This document shows positions 26,298 through 36,481 of a stretch of 64,000 nt of DNA, one piece after another. The first letter of the stretch is position 1. Every line of letters starts with the position of its first letter. Under the pieces are notes generated by a model that had not been told where the DNA came from, made no database searches, and saw nothing but the letters and a program-made list of their open reading frames with translations. Source of the stretch: CAWJFP01 sp963842155 (GTDB lineage Bacteria; Pseudomonadota; Alphaproteobacteria; JACZXZ01); NCBI GenBank assembly GCA_963842155.1, contig CAWJFP010000006.1, positions 1 to 64,000 of the forward strand, given 5' to 3'. Position numbers and translations under genes: made by a program.

Positions 26298-26642
26298 GAT
26301 TGATCTCCTTGTCTTGCATTCCCCGCCGCTAGAGCGATATCCGCGTAGGCGGAATCGATCTAGCATTTCTTGCCTCCGGCCGCTCAGACGCCGCGGCTTT
26401 TCGCGCTTCCACTTAACGTGAAAACGCTCTAGCGAACCCCGATCAGTCGGCGAAAGCAAGCAGGCGTTTCCCCGAGGCGCGGCGGGGATAGCCGCCGCTT
26501 TATGGGACTGCAGGCAGGCTCGCGCCTCCGCATATCCGATTTGCGCTCATTTTGCGAGAGATTAGGTTACCGAATTTCGCCGCGGCGCGGCTGTGTTCTT
26601 ATTTGCGCCGGACCGTGACGAGCAGGAATGCGAGGGTTTGTA
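26298..26642. other. intergenic region with two hairpin repeats upstream of the OmpA-family gene
   Basis: No gene is seen. At 26331-26358 there is a short inverted repeat (GATATCCGC/GCGGAATC). At 26403-26429 lies a diverged copy of the 7297 hairpin (GCTTCCAC and GTGAAAACGC arms). Both have AGAGCG-type flanks, which marks a dispersed family. The right part, 26460-26642, is featureless and follows the end of gltB. Confidence 0.55.
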
Positions 26643-29600
26643 CTACGCCCGCGCTTCCGCCTCCGGCTCGCGCGCAACGGGATGCGACAGGCGGCCGATC
26701 ATCTCCTTGGGCACGATCTGCCAGAAGCGCAGGCGCGCGCGGTCCCAATCGTTGAGCAGGCCCGCCGCCCAGCGCGACTGCGTATGCTCGACATGCTGCT
26801 CGATAAGCCGGCGGCAGACGCCTTCCCAATGCGGCATCTCGATGCGTTGCAGGATCACCGTCTCCTGGTTGACGCGCTGGGCCATGTCGCCGCCCGCGTC
26901 GTAGACGAACGCCATGCCGCCCGTCATGCCGGCGGCGAAGTTCTCGCCCACCGGCCCGAGGATGGCGACCGAGCCACCGGTCATATATTCGCAAGCGTTC
27001 GAGCCGCAGCCCTCGATCACGGCATCGGCGCCCGAATTGCGCACGGCGAAGCGCTCGCCCGCCTGGCCCGCGGCGAAGAGCCTGCCCGCCGTGGCGCCGT
27101 AGAGCACCGTGTTGCCCATGATGGTGTTGTCCTGGCTCGCCAGCGCGGCACCCGTCGGCGGGCGCAACACGATGGTGCCGCCCGAGAGCCCCTTGCCGAC
27201 ATAGTCGTTGGCGTCGCCGAAGAGCTCGAGCTTGAGGCCCTGCACGGCGAAGGCGCCGAGCGACTGCCCGGCTGAGCCGCGCAGCCGCACGGTGATATGG
27301 CCCGGCGGCAGCGCGCTCATGCCGTAGCGCCGCGTAATCTCGGCCGAGAGCCGCGTGCCGATCGCGCGCAAGGTGTTGCGCACATTGTAGGCGAGCTGCA
27401 TCTTCTCGCCTTCCTCGAGCAGCGGCCGCGCATCCTTGATGATCTGCGCATCCAGCGTGTCGGGCACCTCGTTGCGCCCCGGCAGGGTGCAATAACGCGG
27501 ATAGTCGCCGGGATCGGCCTGGGCCAGCACGGGGTTGAGGTCGAGATCGTCGAGATGGGGCCCGCCGCGGCTCACCTGGAAGAGCAGGTCGGTGCGCCCG
27601 ATGATCTCGTTGAGCGATCGCGCGCCCAACGAGGCCAGGATCTCGCGCACCTCCTCGGCGATGAAGGTGAAGAGGTTGACCACCTTCTCGGGCGTGCCCT
27701 CGAACTTGGCGCGCAGCTTAGGGTCTTGCGTGCAGATGCCGACCGGGCAGGTGTTGGAATGGCATTGCCGCACGAGGATGCAGCCCATGGCGACGAGGCC
27801 GGCCGTGCCGACGCCATATTCCTCCGCACCCAGCATGGCGGCGATCACCACGTCGCGCCCGGTCTTGATGCCGCCGTCGGTGCGCAGCTTGAGGCGGTGG
27901 CGCAGGCGGTTCAAGGTCAGCACCTGATGCACTTCCGAGAGGCCCATCTCCCAGGGCGTGCCGGCGAACTTGATGCTCGATTGCGGGCTCGCGCCCGTGC
28001 CGCCGACATGGCCCGAGACGAGGATCACGTCGGCCTTGGCCTTGGCCACGCCGGCCGCGATGGTGCCGATGCCCGAGCGCGAGACGAGCTTCACGCAGAC
28101 GCGCGCGTCGGGGTTGATCTGCTTCAGGTCGTAGATGAGCTGCGCCAGATCCTCGATCGAGTAGATGTCGTGATGGGGCGGGGGCGAGATCAGCATCACG
28201 CCCGGCGTCGAATGGCGCAGGCGCGCGATCATCTCCGTCACCTTGAAGCCGGGCAGTTGGCCGCCCTCGCCCGGCTTTGCCCCCTGCGCGATCTTGATCT
28301 CGAGCTCGCGGCAATTGTTGAGATATTCCGCCGTGACGCCGAAGCGCCCCGAGGCGACCTGCTTGATTGCCGAGTTCGGGTTGTCGCCGTTCGCCTTGGG
28401 CTTGAAGCGCGCCGGGTCCTCGCCGCCCTCGCCGCTGTCGGCCTTGGCGCCGATGCGGTTCATGGCGATGTTGAGCGTCTCATGCGCCTCGGGCCCGAGC
28501 GCGCCCAGGGACATGCCCGGCGTGACGAAGCGCTTGCGGATCTCGGTGATTGATTCCACCTCGTCGATCGAGATGCCGGCGCCCTTGGGGGCGAAGTCGA
28601 GCAGGTCGCGGATGGCGACCGGCGGCAGGCGCCGCGTGCCCTCGCTGTATTTCCTGTAGGTATCGTAGGAATTGGTGGCGCAGGCCGCCTGGAGCGTATG
28701 GATCAGGCTGCCTTCCCAGGCATGGCCCTCGCCGCCGCGGCGATATTTGTAGAAGCCGCCCACCGGGAGCGCCGCGAAATCCTCGGCATAGGCGCGCTCA
28801 TGCAAGGCGCGCAGCTTGCGCTCGATGCCGCCCAGGCCGATGCCGGAGATGCGCGAGGGCATGCCGGGAAAGAACTCGGCGACGAGGCTGCGCGAGAGCC
28901 CGAGGGCCTCGAAATTATAGCCCCCGCGATACGAGCTGATCACCGCGATGCCCATCTTGGAGATGATCTTGAGGAGGCCCTGGTCGGCCGCCTGCTTGAA
29001 GCGGCGCAGCACCTCCTCGAAGGCGAGGTTGCCGAAGAGGCCGCGGCGATGGCGGTCGGCCAGGCTCTCCTGGGCGAGATAGGCGTTGACCGTGGTGGCG
29101 CCCACGCCGATCAGCACGGCGAAATAATGCACGTCCATGCATGCGGCGCTACGCACGTTGAGCGAGATGAAGGTGCGTAGCTTCTTGCGCACGAGATGGG
29201 AATGCACCGCGCCCGCGCTGAGGATCATCGGGATGGGCGCATGCTCGGTATCGACCGCCTTGTCGGTCAGGATGACGTGCTCGCAGCCGCCGCGCACGGC
29301 GTCCTCGGCCTCCTGCTGGATGCGCCTGATGGCCTCGCGCAAGGCGCCCTCGCCCTTGGCCGGCTCGAAGACGCAAGCGATGTCGACGGCGCTTTCGCCC
29401 ATGTATGCGCGCAGCGCCTCGAACTCGCCGTTGGTGAGGATGGGCGAGTTGAGCTGCAACAGGCGGCATTGCGATTTATCCTCGTCGAGGATGTTGCCGA
29501 GATTGCCGAGCCGCGTGACGAGCGACATGACCCGCGTCTCGCGCAGCGAATCGATCGGCGGATTCGTCACCTGGCTGAAGTTCTGGCGGAAGAAATGATG

Positions 29601-31196
29601 CAGGCCCCGATGGCCCTCGGAGAGCACGGCAAGGGGCGTGTCGTCGCCCATCGAGCCGACCGGCTCCTTGCCGTCCTCGCCCATGGGATGGAGCACCATC
29701 TCGAGGTCCTCGAGCGTCCAGCCGACCGCGAGTTGGCGGCGGCGCAGCTCCTCGCGGCCGAGCTCGACCCGCTCGTCGGCCGCCTTCTTGATCTTGGCGT
29801 CGAGCTTCTTGATGTTCTTGACCCACTCGCCGTAGGGGCGGCGGCGCGCCAGGCTCTCCTTGAGCTCGCGGTCGCGATAGAGCCTGCCGGCCTCGAGATC
29901 GACGGCGATCATCTGGCCGGGGCCGATGCGTCCCTTCTCGAGAATCTCGGCCTCCTCCAAGCGCACCATGCCGGTCTCCGAGCCGACGATCAGCAGGCCC
30001 GAGGCGGTGATGCTGTAGCGCATCGGCCGCAGCCCGTTGCGGTCGAGCCCGCCCATCACCCATTGCCCGCCAAAGGCGCAGATCGCCGCCGGCCCGTCCC
30101 ACGGCTCCATCACGGAATTGAGGTAGGAATAAAGCTCCTGCAGCGGCTTCGGCACGGTCGGCCGGTTGGCCCAGGCCTCGGGGATCATCATCGACTTGAC
30201 CATGGGGAGCGAGCGGCCCGCCTGCACCATGACCTCGAACACGCCGTCGAGCGCCGCCGAATCCGAGCTGCCGGGCTGGATGATGGGCAGGAGCTCCGGC
30301 ATATGCTCGCCGAAGGTTTCCGACGCCATGCGCGGCTCGTGGCTTTTCATCCAGTTGATGTTGCCGAGGAGGGTGTTGATCTCGCCGTTCTGCGCGAGAA
30401 CGCGGAAGGGTTGCGCCAGCCACCAGGTAGGGAAGGTGTTTGTCGAATAGCGCTGATGGTAGACCGCGAAGCTCGAGACGAAACGCTCGTCGAGCAGGTC
30501 GGGATAGAAGGCGGTGAGCTGCTCCGCCAGGAACATGCCCTTGTAGATGACCGAGCGGCAGGAGAGCGAGCAGATATAGAAGCCCTGGATGCCCTCCGCC
30601 ATCACCTGCTTCTCGATGCGCCGGCGGATGACGAACAGATCGGTCTCGAACTGGCGCTGCGGCGTGCCCTTGTTGTTGGCGACGAGGAGCTGCTCGATCT
30701 CGGGCCGCGTGGCGTTGGCCTTCTCGCCGATCACCGAGATGTCGATCGGCACCTGCCGCCAGCCATAGATGCCGTAGCCGAAATTGATGATCTCGGACTC
30801 GACGATGCAGCGGCAGCGCTCCTGCGCCGCGAAATCGGTGCGCGGCAGGAACAGCATGCCGACGGCGAGCCGGCCCTCGCCCGGCTCGTGCCCGCTATGG
30901 CGGATATGCTCCTTGAAGAAGTCTTGCGGGATCTGGACATGGATGCCGGCCCCGTCGCCGGTCTTGCCGTCGGCGTCGACGGCGCCGCGATGCCACAGCA
31001 CCTTGAGGGCGGCGATGCCGGCGGCGACCACCTCGCGGCGCGGCTTGCCGTCGATCGCCGCGACGAAGCCGACGCCGCATGAATCATGCTCCTGCGCCGC
31101 ATCGTAGAGACCTTCCCGCGCGAGATGGGCGGCGTTCTCGCGGTAGGCCGCAACGAATTGCCCGCCCAACTCGGCGCCGCGATCGCTTTCGGCCAT
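26643..31196 (-). CDS. gltB: glutamate synthase (NADPH) large subunit
   Basis: Transfers the amide nitrogen of glutamine to 2-oxoglutarate. The 1,517-residue protein begins with a short propeptide and the nucleophile cysteine in EHDSCGVGFVAAIDG (class-II glutaminase domain, about residues 38-430). A central domain follows. The FMN/2-oxoglutarate domain contains RFGVTAEYLNNCRELEIKIA and VLVSGHVGGTGASP-like sequence. The cysteines of the iron-sulfur cluster are in CILVRQCHSNTCPVGIC. The C-terminal beta-helix ends the protein. ATG 31196 has GAGGAGGG before it. It is the last gene of gltD-gst-gltB. Confidence 0.96.
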   Translation of the reverse strand: MAESDRGAELGGQFVAAYRENAAHLAREGLYDAAQEHDSCGVGFVAAIDGKPRREVVAAGIAALKVLWHRGAVDADGKTGDGAGIHVQIPQDFFKEHIRHSGHEPGEGRLAVGMLFLPRTDFAAQERCRCIVESEIINFGYGIYGWRQVPIDISVIGEKANATRPEIEQLLVANNKGTPQRQFETDLFVIRRRIEKQVMAEGIQGFYICSLSCRSVIYKGMFLAEQLTAFYPDLLDERFVSSFAVYHQRYSTNTFPTWWLAQPFRVLAQNGEINTLLGNINWMKSHEPRMASETFGEHMPELLPIIQPGSSDSAALDGVFEVMVQAGRSLPMVKSMMIPEAWANRPTVPKPLQELYSYLNSVMEPWDGPAAICAFGGQWVMGGLDRNGLRPMRYSITASGLLIVGSETGMVRLEEAEILEKGRIGPGQMIAVDLEAGRLYRDRELKESLARRRPYGEWVKNIKKLDAKIKKAADERVELGREELRRRQLAVGWTLEDLEMVLHPMGEDGKEPVGSMGDDTPLAVLSEGHRGLHHFFRQNFSQVTNPPIDSLRETRVMSLVTRLGNLGNILDEDKSQCRLLQLNSPILTNGEFEALRAYMGESAVDIACVFEPAKGEGALREAIRRIQQEAEDAVRGGCEHVILTDKAVDTEHAPIPMILSAGAVHSHLVRKKLRTFISLNVRSAACMDVHYFAVLIGVGATTVNAYLAQESLADRHRRGLFGNLAFEEVLRRFKQAADQGLLKIISKMGIAVISSYRGGYNFEALGLSRSLVAEFFPGMPSRISGIGLGGIERKLRALHERAYAEDFAALPVGGFYKYRRGGEGHAWEGSLIHTLQAACATNSYDTYRKYSEGTRRLPPVAIRDLLDFAPKGAGISIDEVESITEIRKRFVTPGMSLGALGPEAHETLNIAMNRIGAKADSGEGGEDPARFKPKANGDNPNSAIKQVASGRFGVTAEYLNNCRELEIKIAQGAKPGEGGQLPGFKVTEMIARLRHSTPGVMLISPPPHHDIYSIEDLAQLIYDLKQINPDARVCVKLVSRSGIGTIAAGVAKAKADVILVSGHVGGTGASPQSSIKFAGTPWEMGLSEVHQVLTLNRLRHRLKLRTDGGIKTGRDVVIAAMLGAEEYGVGTAGLVAMGCILVRQCHSNTCPVGICTQDPKLRAKFEGTPEKVVNLFTFIAEEVREILASLGARSLNEIIGRTDLLFQVSRGGPHLDDLDLNPVLAQADPGDYPRYCTLPGRNEVPDTLDAQIIKDARPLLEEGEKMQLAYNVRNTLRAIGTRLSAEITRRYGMSALPPGHITVRLRGSAGQSLGAFAVQGLKLELFGDANDYVGKGLSGGTIVLRPPTGAALASQDNTIMGNTVLYGATAGRLFAAGQAGERFAVRNSGADAVIEGCGSNACEYMTGGSVAILGPVGENFAAGMTGGMAFVYDAGGDMAQRVNQETVILQRIEMPHWEGVCRRLIEQHVEHTQSRWAAGLLNDWDRARLRFWQIVPKEMIGRLSHPVAREPEAEARA

Positions 31197-31210
31197 GAGC
31201 GCCCTCCTCC

Positions 31211-31901
31211 TCAAATGCCCATGGCGCGGAAGCTCGCGGCGTAGGCGAGGCGCGGCTCGGATGGGGCCGCGTCGCCGGCGGCCTCGCCGACCGGATCGAC
31301 GATCGCGACATGGCCGGGCTCGGCCGCGACCTCTGCGAGCCAGCGGCGCACCGCCTTGAAGCGGTCGAGCGCGAAGCCGCCTTCGGCCGCGACGTGGGTA
31401 TAGGCGTAGAGCGCGATGTCGGCGATCGTGTAGCGCTCGTCGACGAAGAAGCGGCGCGTCGCGAGATGGCGCTCCATCACCTCGAGCGCGGCATAGCCGA
31501 GCGCCTGCTTCGCCGGCAGCTGGGCGCTCTTCTCCGCGTCGAGCAGGCGATGGGTGATCCAGTAACGCGCGGTCGCGATATTGGGCTCGTGACTATATTG
31601 CTCGAAGAAAAGCCATTGCAGCACGGCGGCGCGGCTGCGCCGCTCGCTCGGCAGATAGGCCGTGCCCTCGGCGAGATAGCAGAGGATGGCATTCGATTCG
31701 GCGAGATAGTCGCCGGGCGCGATCTCGAGCAGCGGCACGCGGCCGTTCGGATTTTTCGCGAGGAAGGCCGGCTTGCGCGTCTCGCCCTGGTCGATGTCCA
31801 GCTCGATCGCGCCGGAAGGGAACGCCGAGCTGGCAAAGCAGCAGGCGCACCTTGTAGCCGTTGCCGGAAGCGAGATAGTCGTAGAGCGTCGGCATAAGCA
31901 T
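31211..31901 (-). CDS. glutathione S-transferase family protein, one frameshift
   Basis: The N-terminal part begins MPTLYDYLASGNGYKVRLLL after the ATG at 31901, which has GGAG eight bases upstream. The frame breaks near 31808-31815. Dropping one base there continues to ELDIDQGETRKPAFLAKNPN and then GRVPLLEIAPGDYLAESNA, a normal thioredoxin-like domain. A helical domain with FFVDERYTIADIALYAYTHV completes about 229 residues. It lies between gltD (six bases away) and gltB (15 bases away), an unusual position. The substrate is unknown. Confidence 0.75.
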
Positions 31902-31906
31902 GACTG

Positions 31907-33353
31907 TTACTCCGCGGCTACGCTTGCCGCCGGCGAGATTGCCTTGGCGGCGAGATATCGATGCATGCTCTCGGCCGCGTCGCGGCCGTCGCGGATGGCC
32001 CAGACGACGAGCGAGGCGCCGCGCACGATGTCGCCCGCGGCGAAGACGCCCTCGAGGCTCGTCATCATGGTCCTGCGGTCGATCTTGAGCGTGCCCCAGC
32101 GGCTCACTTCGAGCTCGGGCGCGCCGAAGAGCGCGGGCAGGTCCTCCGCATCGAAGCCGAGCGCCTTGATCACGAGCTCGGCCGGGAGGTTGACCTCGAA
32201 GTCCTCGATGCGCTGCGGCTGCTGCCGGCCGGAGCCGTCGGCGACGCCGAGCCGCATGCGCGCGGCGCGCACATGGCTCACCTTGTCCTCTGCCGAGGAA
32301 AGCCTCGGGGGCGGAGAGCCAGACGAACTCGACTCCCTCCTCCTCGGCATATTGCACCTCGCGTTGCGAGCCGGGCATGTTGGCGCGGTTGCGGCGGTAG
32401 AGGCATTTGACCGACCGGGCGCCCTGGCGCACGGCGGTGCGCACGCAATCCATCGCCGTGTCGCCGCCGCCGATCACGACGACATTCCTGCCCGCGGCAT
32501 CGAGCGTGCCGTCGTCGAACAGGGGCACCGCGTCGCCCAGCCCCTTGCGGTTGCTGGCGGTGAGAAAATCGAGCGCGGCAACGATATTGCCGAGACCGAC
32601 GCCGGGGGCCGCGATGTCGCGCGCTCGGTAGACGCCGGTCGCGACGAGGAGCGCGTCATGGCGCGCGCGCAGCTCGGCGAGGCTCGCGTCGCGCCCGACC
32701 TCGAACTCGAGATGGAACGCGACGCCGCCCTCGCGCAGCAGTCTGTCGCGCCGCTCGACCACGCTCTTCTCCAGCTTGAAGTTGGGAATGCCGTAGACGA
32801 GCAGACCGCCGACGCGGTCGTAGCGGTCATAGACATGGACTTGGTAGCCCTTGCGGCGAAGCTGTTCCGCCGCGGCAAGCCCGCCCGGGCCCGCGCCGAG
32901 GACGCCGACCGATTGCCCGAGCTCGCGCGGCGGCCGCGGCGGGCGCACCCAGCCGCTCGCGAAGGCATTCTCGGTGATGAATTTCTCGACCGCCCCGATG
33001 GTGACCGAATCGAAGCCCTTCTCGATGACGCAATTGCCTTCGCAGAGCCGGTCTTGCGGGCAGATGCGGCCGCAGACCTCGGGCATGTTGTTGGTCGCGG
33101 CGGCGACCTCGTAGGCCTCCTCGAGCCGGCCCTCGGCCGCCAGCATCAGCCAATCGGGGATGTTGTTATGCAGCGGGCAATGGACTTGGCAGAAGGGCAC
33201 GCCGCATTGCGAGCAGCGGCTCGCCTGCTCGGCCGCGCGGGCGGCGTCGAAATCCTGGTAGATCTCGCGGAAATCCACCCGCCGCGTCGCCGCGTCGCGC
33301 TTCTCGGGCGTGCGCTTCGCGATGGTGGTGAATTTGAGCAGATTATGCGGCAT
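31907..33353 (-). CDS. gltD: glutamate synthase small subunit, one frameshift
   Basis: FAD- and iron-sulfur-containing electron-input subunit of glutamate synthase, oxidising NADPH. N-terminal cysteines in CSQCGVPFCQVHCPL and CGRICPQDRLCEGNC bind Fe-S clusters. VGVLGAGPGGLAAAEQLRRK is the FAD site and VVVIGGGDTAMDCVRTAVR the NADPH site. VFAAGDIVRGASLVVWAIRD closes the FAD domain. The frame breaks near 32291-32300; removing one base joins FVWLSAPEAFL to AEDKVSHVRAARMRLG, giving about 481 residues. Loss of this enzyme would be costly, so a sequence error is more likely than decay. Start chosen at MPHNLLKF. Confidence 0.88.
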
Positions 33354-33621
33354 GGCGCGCGCCCGGCTCCTGCGATCCACTCAGCGGCGTCGCCTCTACC
33401 AGGTTCGCGGAAAACCGCGATCAGTCATAAATACTGACCTGTATGCTGCGACGCTCCCATAGAGACATCTCAATTTACCGTTGTTGCTGTGCAGCGAAAA
33501 GCGAAAATAGTCCAATAACGGTACTATTCTGCTGAAAATTTTGGCAATTCTGCGATCTAGTGCTAATGAATCCGCCATGTTATAAGCCGCGCCAGCCGAG
33601 CCATGCCTTCGGAGGCCGCGT
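33354..33621. other. AT-rich divergent promoter region of gltD and uppP
   Basis: From about 33410 to 33590 the sequence is markedly AT-richer than the genes. On the + strand TTGGCA at about 33541 followed 17 bases later by TAATGA is a possible sigma-70-like promoter for uppP. GGAGG at 33611-33615 is the uppP ribosome site. I see no certain gltD promoter. Nitrogen control would be expected but no operator is recognisable. Confidence 0.4.
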
Positions 33622-34419
33622 TTGCCGCTCCTGCCCGTTCTCCTGCCGGCCCTCATCTTGGCGCTTGCCGAGCCGCTCCCCGTAAGCGCCACGGCTCATC
33701 TGAGCCTGCTGGAGATGTTCACGGACATGAGCCGCTTGAGCGGCATCGATCTCCTGGCCGCGCTGATCGGAATGCTGGCGGCCACAGCCTTGTATTTCGC
33801 GGCCGACATCTGGCAGCTCATGCTCGGCGTCTGGCATACTTTGCGCGGGCGGCAGCGGCCGCAGCGGCGCTTCCTCGGGCTGCTCATCCTCGCAACGCTG
33901 CCCGCCGCGATCCTGCTCCTCACCGACCCCACCCTGCTCGCTCCCGCCCTGCCGCTGGAGGTGACCGCCTGGAGTACGCTTGTCGGCGGGATGCTGCTGC
34001 TGCTGAGCGACCGGCTCGCCATGACCATCCGGCGCATCGAGCATATGCGGGTCTATGACGCGCTGGTGTTCGGCTTCTTCCAGCTCCTCGGCCTGCTGCC
34101 GGGCGCGAGCCGCACCGGCGCCACCATGACCGCGGGACGCATCCTCGGACTCGAGCGCGGCGAGGCGGCGCGTTTCGCGCTGCTGATGTCCTTGCCGGCG
34201 CTGGCCGGCACGGCGGGTCTCGTGGGCTATGATCTCTTCGCGCGCGACCTGCTGGCTTTCGAACCGGGCGCGCTGTTGGTGGGCGGCGTCGCCTTCGTCG
34301 CCGCCTTCCTCGCCATCGCCGCACTCTTCCGCTGGCTCAAGCGGCGCAGCTACGTGGCCTTCGCGATATACCGCATCCTGTTGGGACTGCTGCTGCTGGG
34401 ATTGGCCTATCAGCCCTGA
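33622..34419 (+). CDS. uppP: undecaprenyl-diphosphate phosphatase (UppP/BacA)
   Basis: Recycles the lipid carrier of cell-wall and LPS synthesis by removing a phosphate from undecaprenyl diphosphate. The 265-residue membrane protein shows both family motifs, the first slightly altered: EPLPVSATAHLSLLE (usual PVSSTGHL) and LLPGASRTGATMTAGRILGL with the catalytic Arg. There are about eight hydrophobic spans. The start is a TTG with GGAGG seven bases upstream. It converges with the NDUFA9-like gene with a 10-base overlap of 3' ends. Confidence 0.88.
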   Translation: MPLLPVLLPALILALAEPLPVSATAHLSLLEMFTDMSRLSGIDLLAALIGMLAATALYFAADIWQLMLGVWHTLRGRQRPQRRFLGLLILATLPAAILLLTDPTLLAPALPLEVTAWSTLVGGMLLLLSDRLAMTIRRIEHMRVYDALVFGFFQLLGLLPGASRTGATMTAGRILGLERGEAARFALLMSLPALAGTAGLVGYDLFARDLLAFEPGALLVGGVAFVAAFLAIAALFRWLKRRSYVAFAIYRILLGLLLLGLAYQP

Positions 34420-35435
34420 TTCATGTGACGCGGCACCATCGCGAAGCGCTGCCGGCCGCCGGGACGATAGATGTCCAGGTAAGTCGGGATCATGATCTCG
34501 ACGCCGGTCGGCTCGATGCCGAGCTCGGCGAGTCCGGGCGCGCCGCGCGAGACGACATTGTCGCGCCGCATGAGCTTGACCTGATCGCGGGTGAGCGGCG
34601 GCTTGGGCAAAAGGCCGAGGAAGAGCGCCTGGAGATCGGCGAGCCAGAAGGGCAGCGGGAAGAGGAGGCGCCTGCGGTGCGTCTCCTGCAGCACGAGCCG
34701 CAAAATCTGCGCGAAACTGTAGACGCGCGGACCGCCGAGCTCATAAAGACGGCCCCGCGCCGCCGGCTCCTCGAGGCTCCGTACGATCGCCTCGGCCACG
34801 TCGCCGACATAGACCGGCTGGAAGCGCGCGCCGCCGCTGCCGAGCCAATCGATGCGCGCGCCGCCCTCGGGCCAGCGCTCGAGCCGCGGGCTCGCGCCGA
34901 TCACGGGCAGAGCGGGCAGTATCAGCGCCATGGCGCCGAAGCGGTTGAAGAACTGGTCCTCCGGCCCGAACACCACGCTCGGGCGCAAGATGGTGGCTTC
35001 GGGGAAGGCCGCGCGCAGGCCTGCCTCGCCGGCCGCCTTGCTGCGGGCATAGTCGGCGGGCGAATGGGGATCGGCGCCGATGGCGGAGAGATGGACCAGG
35101 CGCTTGACGCCCGCCGCCGCGGCGGCGCGCGCGATGCGGCCCGGTCCCTCCGCCTGGATGGCGCGGAAGCTCTGCTTGCCGCTCTCGTGGAGAATGCCGA
35201 CGAGGTTCACCACCGCGTCGGCGCCATGGACCGCCGCGGCGACGACCGCCTCGTCGCGCAAATCGACCCGCATCGGCACGATCTGGCCCACGTCGCCCAT
35301 GGGCCTGAGGAAATTGGCGCCCTCGCGGTCGCGCACCGCGATGCGCAATATGTCGCCGCGCGCCGCCAGCCGCCGAACGAGATGCCGCCCGATGAAGCCC
35401 GAGCCGCCAAAGACCGTGACGCGGCGCACCGCCAT
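34410..35435 (-). CDS. complex I NDUFA9-like NAD(P)H-binding protein
   Basis: An atypical SDR of 341 residues. The Rossmann start is VTVFGGSGFIGRHLVRRLAA. LVHLSAIGADPHSPADYARSK holds the usual NDUFA9-type SxxGxxxxxxxxYxxxK, and ATILRPSVVFGPEDQFFNRF follows. Alphaproteobacterial homologues are annotated as complex I NDUFA9 subunit family, linked to ubiquinone/respiratory complex function by similarity to the mitochondrial subunit. It is commonly a neighbour of uppP in this class. The ATG at 35435 is used. Confidence 0.85.
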   Translation of the reverse strand: MAVRRVTVFGGSGFIGRHLVRRLAARGDILRIAVRDREGANFLRPMGDVGQIVPMRVDLRDEAVVAAAVHGADAVVNLVGILHESGKQSFRAIQAEGPGRIARAAAAAGVKRLVHLSAIGADPHSPADYARSKAAGEAGLRAAFPEATILRPSVVFGPEDQFFNRFGAMALILPALPVIGASPRLERWPEGGARIDWLGSGGARFQPVYVGDVAEAIVRSLEEPAARGRLYELGGPRVYSFAQILRLVLQETHRRRLLFPLPFWLADLQALFLGLLPKPPLTRDQVKLMRRDNVVSRGAPGLAELGIEPTGVEIMIPTYLDIYRPGGRQRFAMVPRHMNQG

Positions 35436-35583
35436 GAATGCTCTTCTCCCGCTTGCCCCCGAGGTTCTATCGCGCGGAGGGGTGCGGGGCAAGCAGACGA
35501 CGAGCCACAACCGGGTTGACATGGAGAGTCGAGGAGGTTAGGCAAAGGCGGGCAAATTTCGTGCCGAGCCATGGGGTTCGCCT

Positions 35584-35670
35584 GCCCAGGTGGCGGAATT
35601 GGTAGACGCGCAGGTTTCAGGTACCTGTGGCCGCGAGGCCGTGGAAGTTCGAGTCTTCTCCTGGGCACCA
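35584..35670 (+). tRNA. tRNA-Leu (anticodon CAG)
   Basis: An 87-base class-II tRNA. The acceptor stem GCCCAGG pairs with CCTGGGC and CCA is encoded. The D arm contains AATTGGTAGACGC. The anticodon stem CAGGT/ACCTG encloses loop TTCAGGT, so the anticodon is CAG. A long variable arm (TGGCCGCGAGGCCGT) and T arm GTTCGAGTC follow. It sits five bases before the RNase D gene. Confidence 0.97.
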
Positions 35671-35675
35671 CTTCC

Positions 35676-36359
35676 ATGGCCGAGGCACAGCAGCAAGGCG
35701 CCACGCGTGCGGGCGTGCGCGACGGATCGGCGGCGGTGAGCGCCCCGCCCCGCATCGCGCTCCATGAGGGCGACCTGCCGCCGGGCCTCGCCTTCGGCGC
35801 CACCGTCGCGATCGACACGGAGACCATGGGACTCGAGCCGCGGCGCGACAGGCTCTGCCTCGTGCAACTCTCCGCCGGCGACGGCAGCAGCCATATCGTG
35901 CGCTTCGCCGGCGGCCGCTACGAGGCGCCCCGTCTCAAGGCTCTGCTGACCGACCGCAAGATCACCAAGCTCTTCCACTTCGCGCGTTTCGATCTCGCCA
36001 TGATCGCCCAGCATCTCGGCGTGCGTTGCGCGCCGGTCTATTGCACCAAGCTCGCCTCCAAGCTCGTGCGCACCTATACCGACCGACATAGCCTGCGCGA
36101 TCTCTGTCGCGAGCTTCTCGGCATCGACCTCGACAAGCAGCAGCAATCCTCCGATTGGGGCGCGGAGCGCCTCTCCCAGGAACAGCTTGCCTATGCCGCC
36201 TCGGACGTGCTCCATTTGCACGCGCTGCGCGGGCGGCTCGACGCGCTGATCGAGCGCGAGGGCCGGCGCGCTCTGGCGGATGCCTGCTTCGCCTTCCTGC
36301 CCGACCGCGCGCTCCTCGATCTCGGCGGCTGGGACGAGCCGGACATTTTCGCGCATTGA
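35676..36359 (+). CDS. ribonuclease D-like 3'-5' exonuclease (DEDDy, no HRDC)
   Basis: A 227-residue exonuclease made only of the DEDD domain. The first acidic pair is in VAIDTETMGLEP, the second in FHFARFDLAMI, and the Tyr-x3-Asp of the y subtype in YAASDVLHLHAL. E. coli RNase D has two additional HRDC domains that are absent here, the common short form in alphaproteobacteria. It likely trims tRNA or other structured RNA 3' ends. The start just after the tRNA is chosen because a longer frame would run through the tRNA gene. Confidence 0.85.
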   Translation: MAEAQQQGATRAGVRDGSAAVSAPPRIALHEGDLPPGLAFGATVAIDTETMGLEPRRDRLCLVQLSAGDGSSHIVRFAGGRYEAPRLKALLTDRKITKLFHFARFDLAMIAQHLGVRCAPVYCTKLASKLVRTYTDRHSLRDLCRELLGIDLDKQQQSSDWGAERLSQEQLAYAASDVLHLHALRGRLDALIEREGRRALADACFAFLPDRALLDLGGWDEPDIFAH

Positions 36360-36481
36360 CGGCGGCGATGCGGAAGGACGAGAACGGCTCGCCGGCGCCC
36401 GCCGGGCATGTTTCTGATTCAGGCAAGAAATCGACCCCGCCTCTCGTATCAGGCCGGGGAAAGGCATAGAATCGGGACGGC

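Noticed and set aside
29196..31082. Long plus-strand open frame within gltB
   Set aside because: Antisense shadow of the glutaminase domain; no start signal and no recognisable domain.
35571..35675. N-terminal extension of the RNase D gene
   Set aside because: This stretch is the tRNA-Leu gene, so the protein must start after it.
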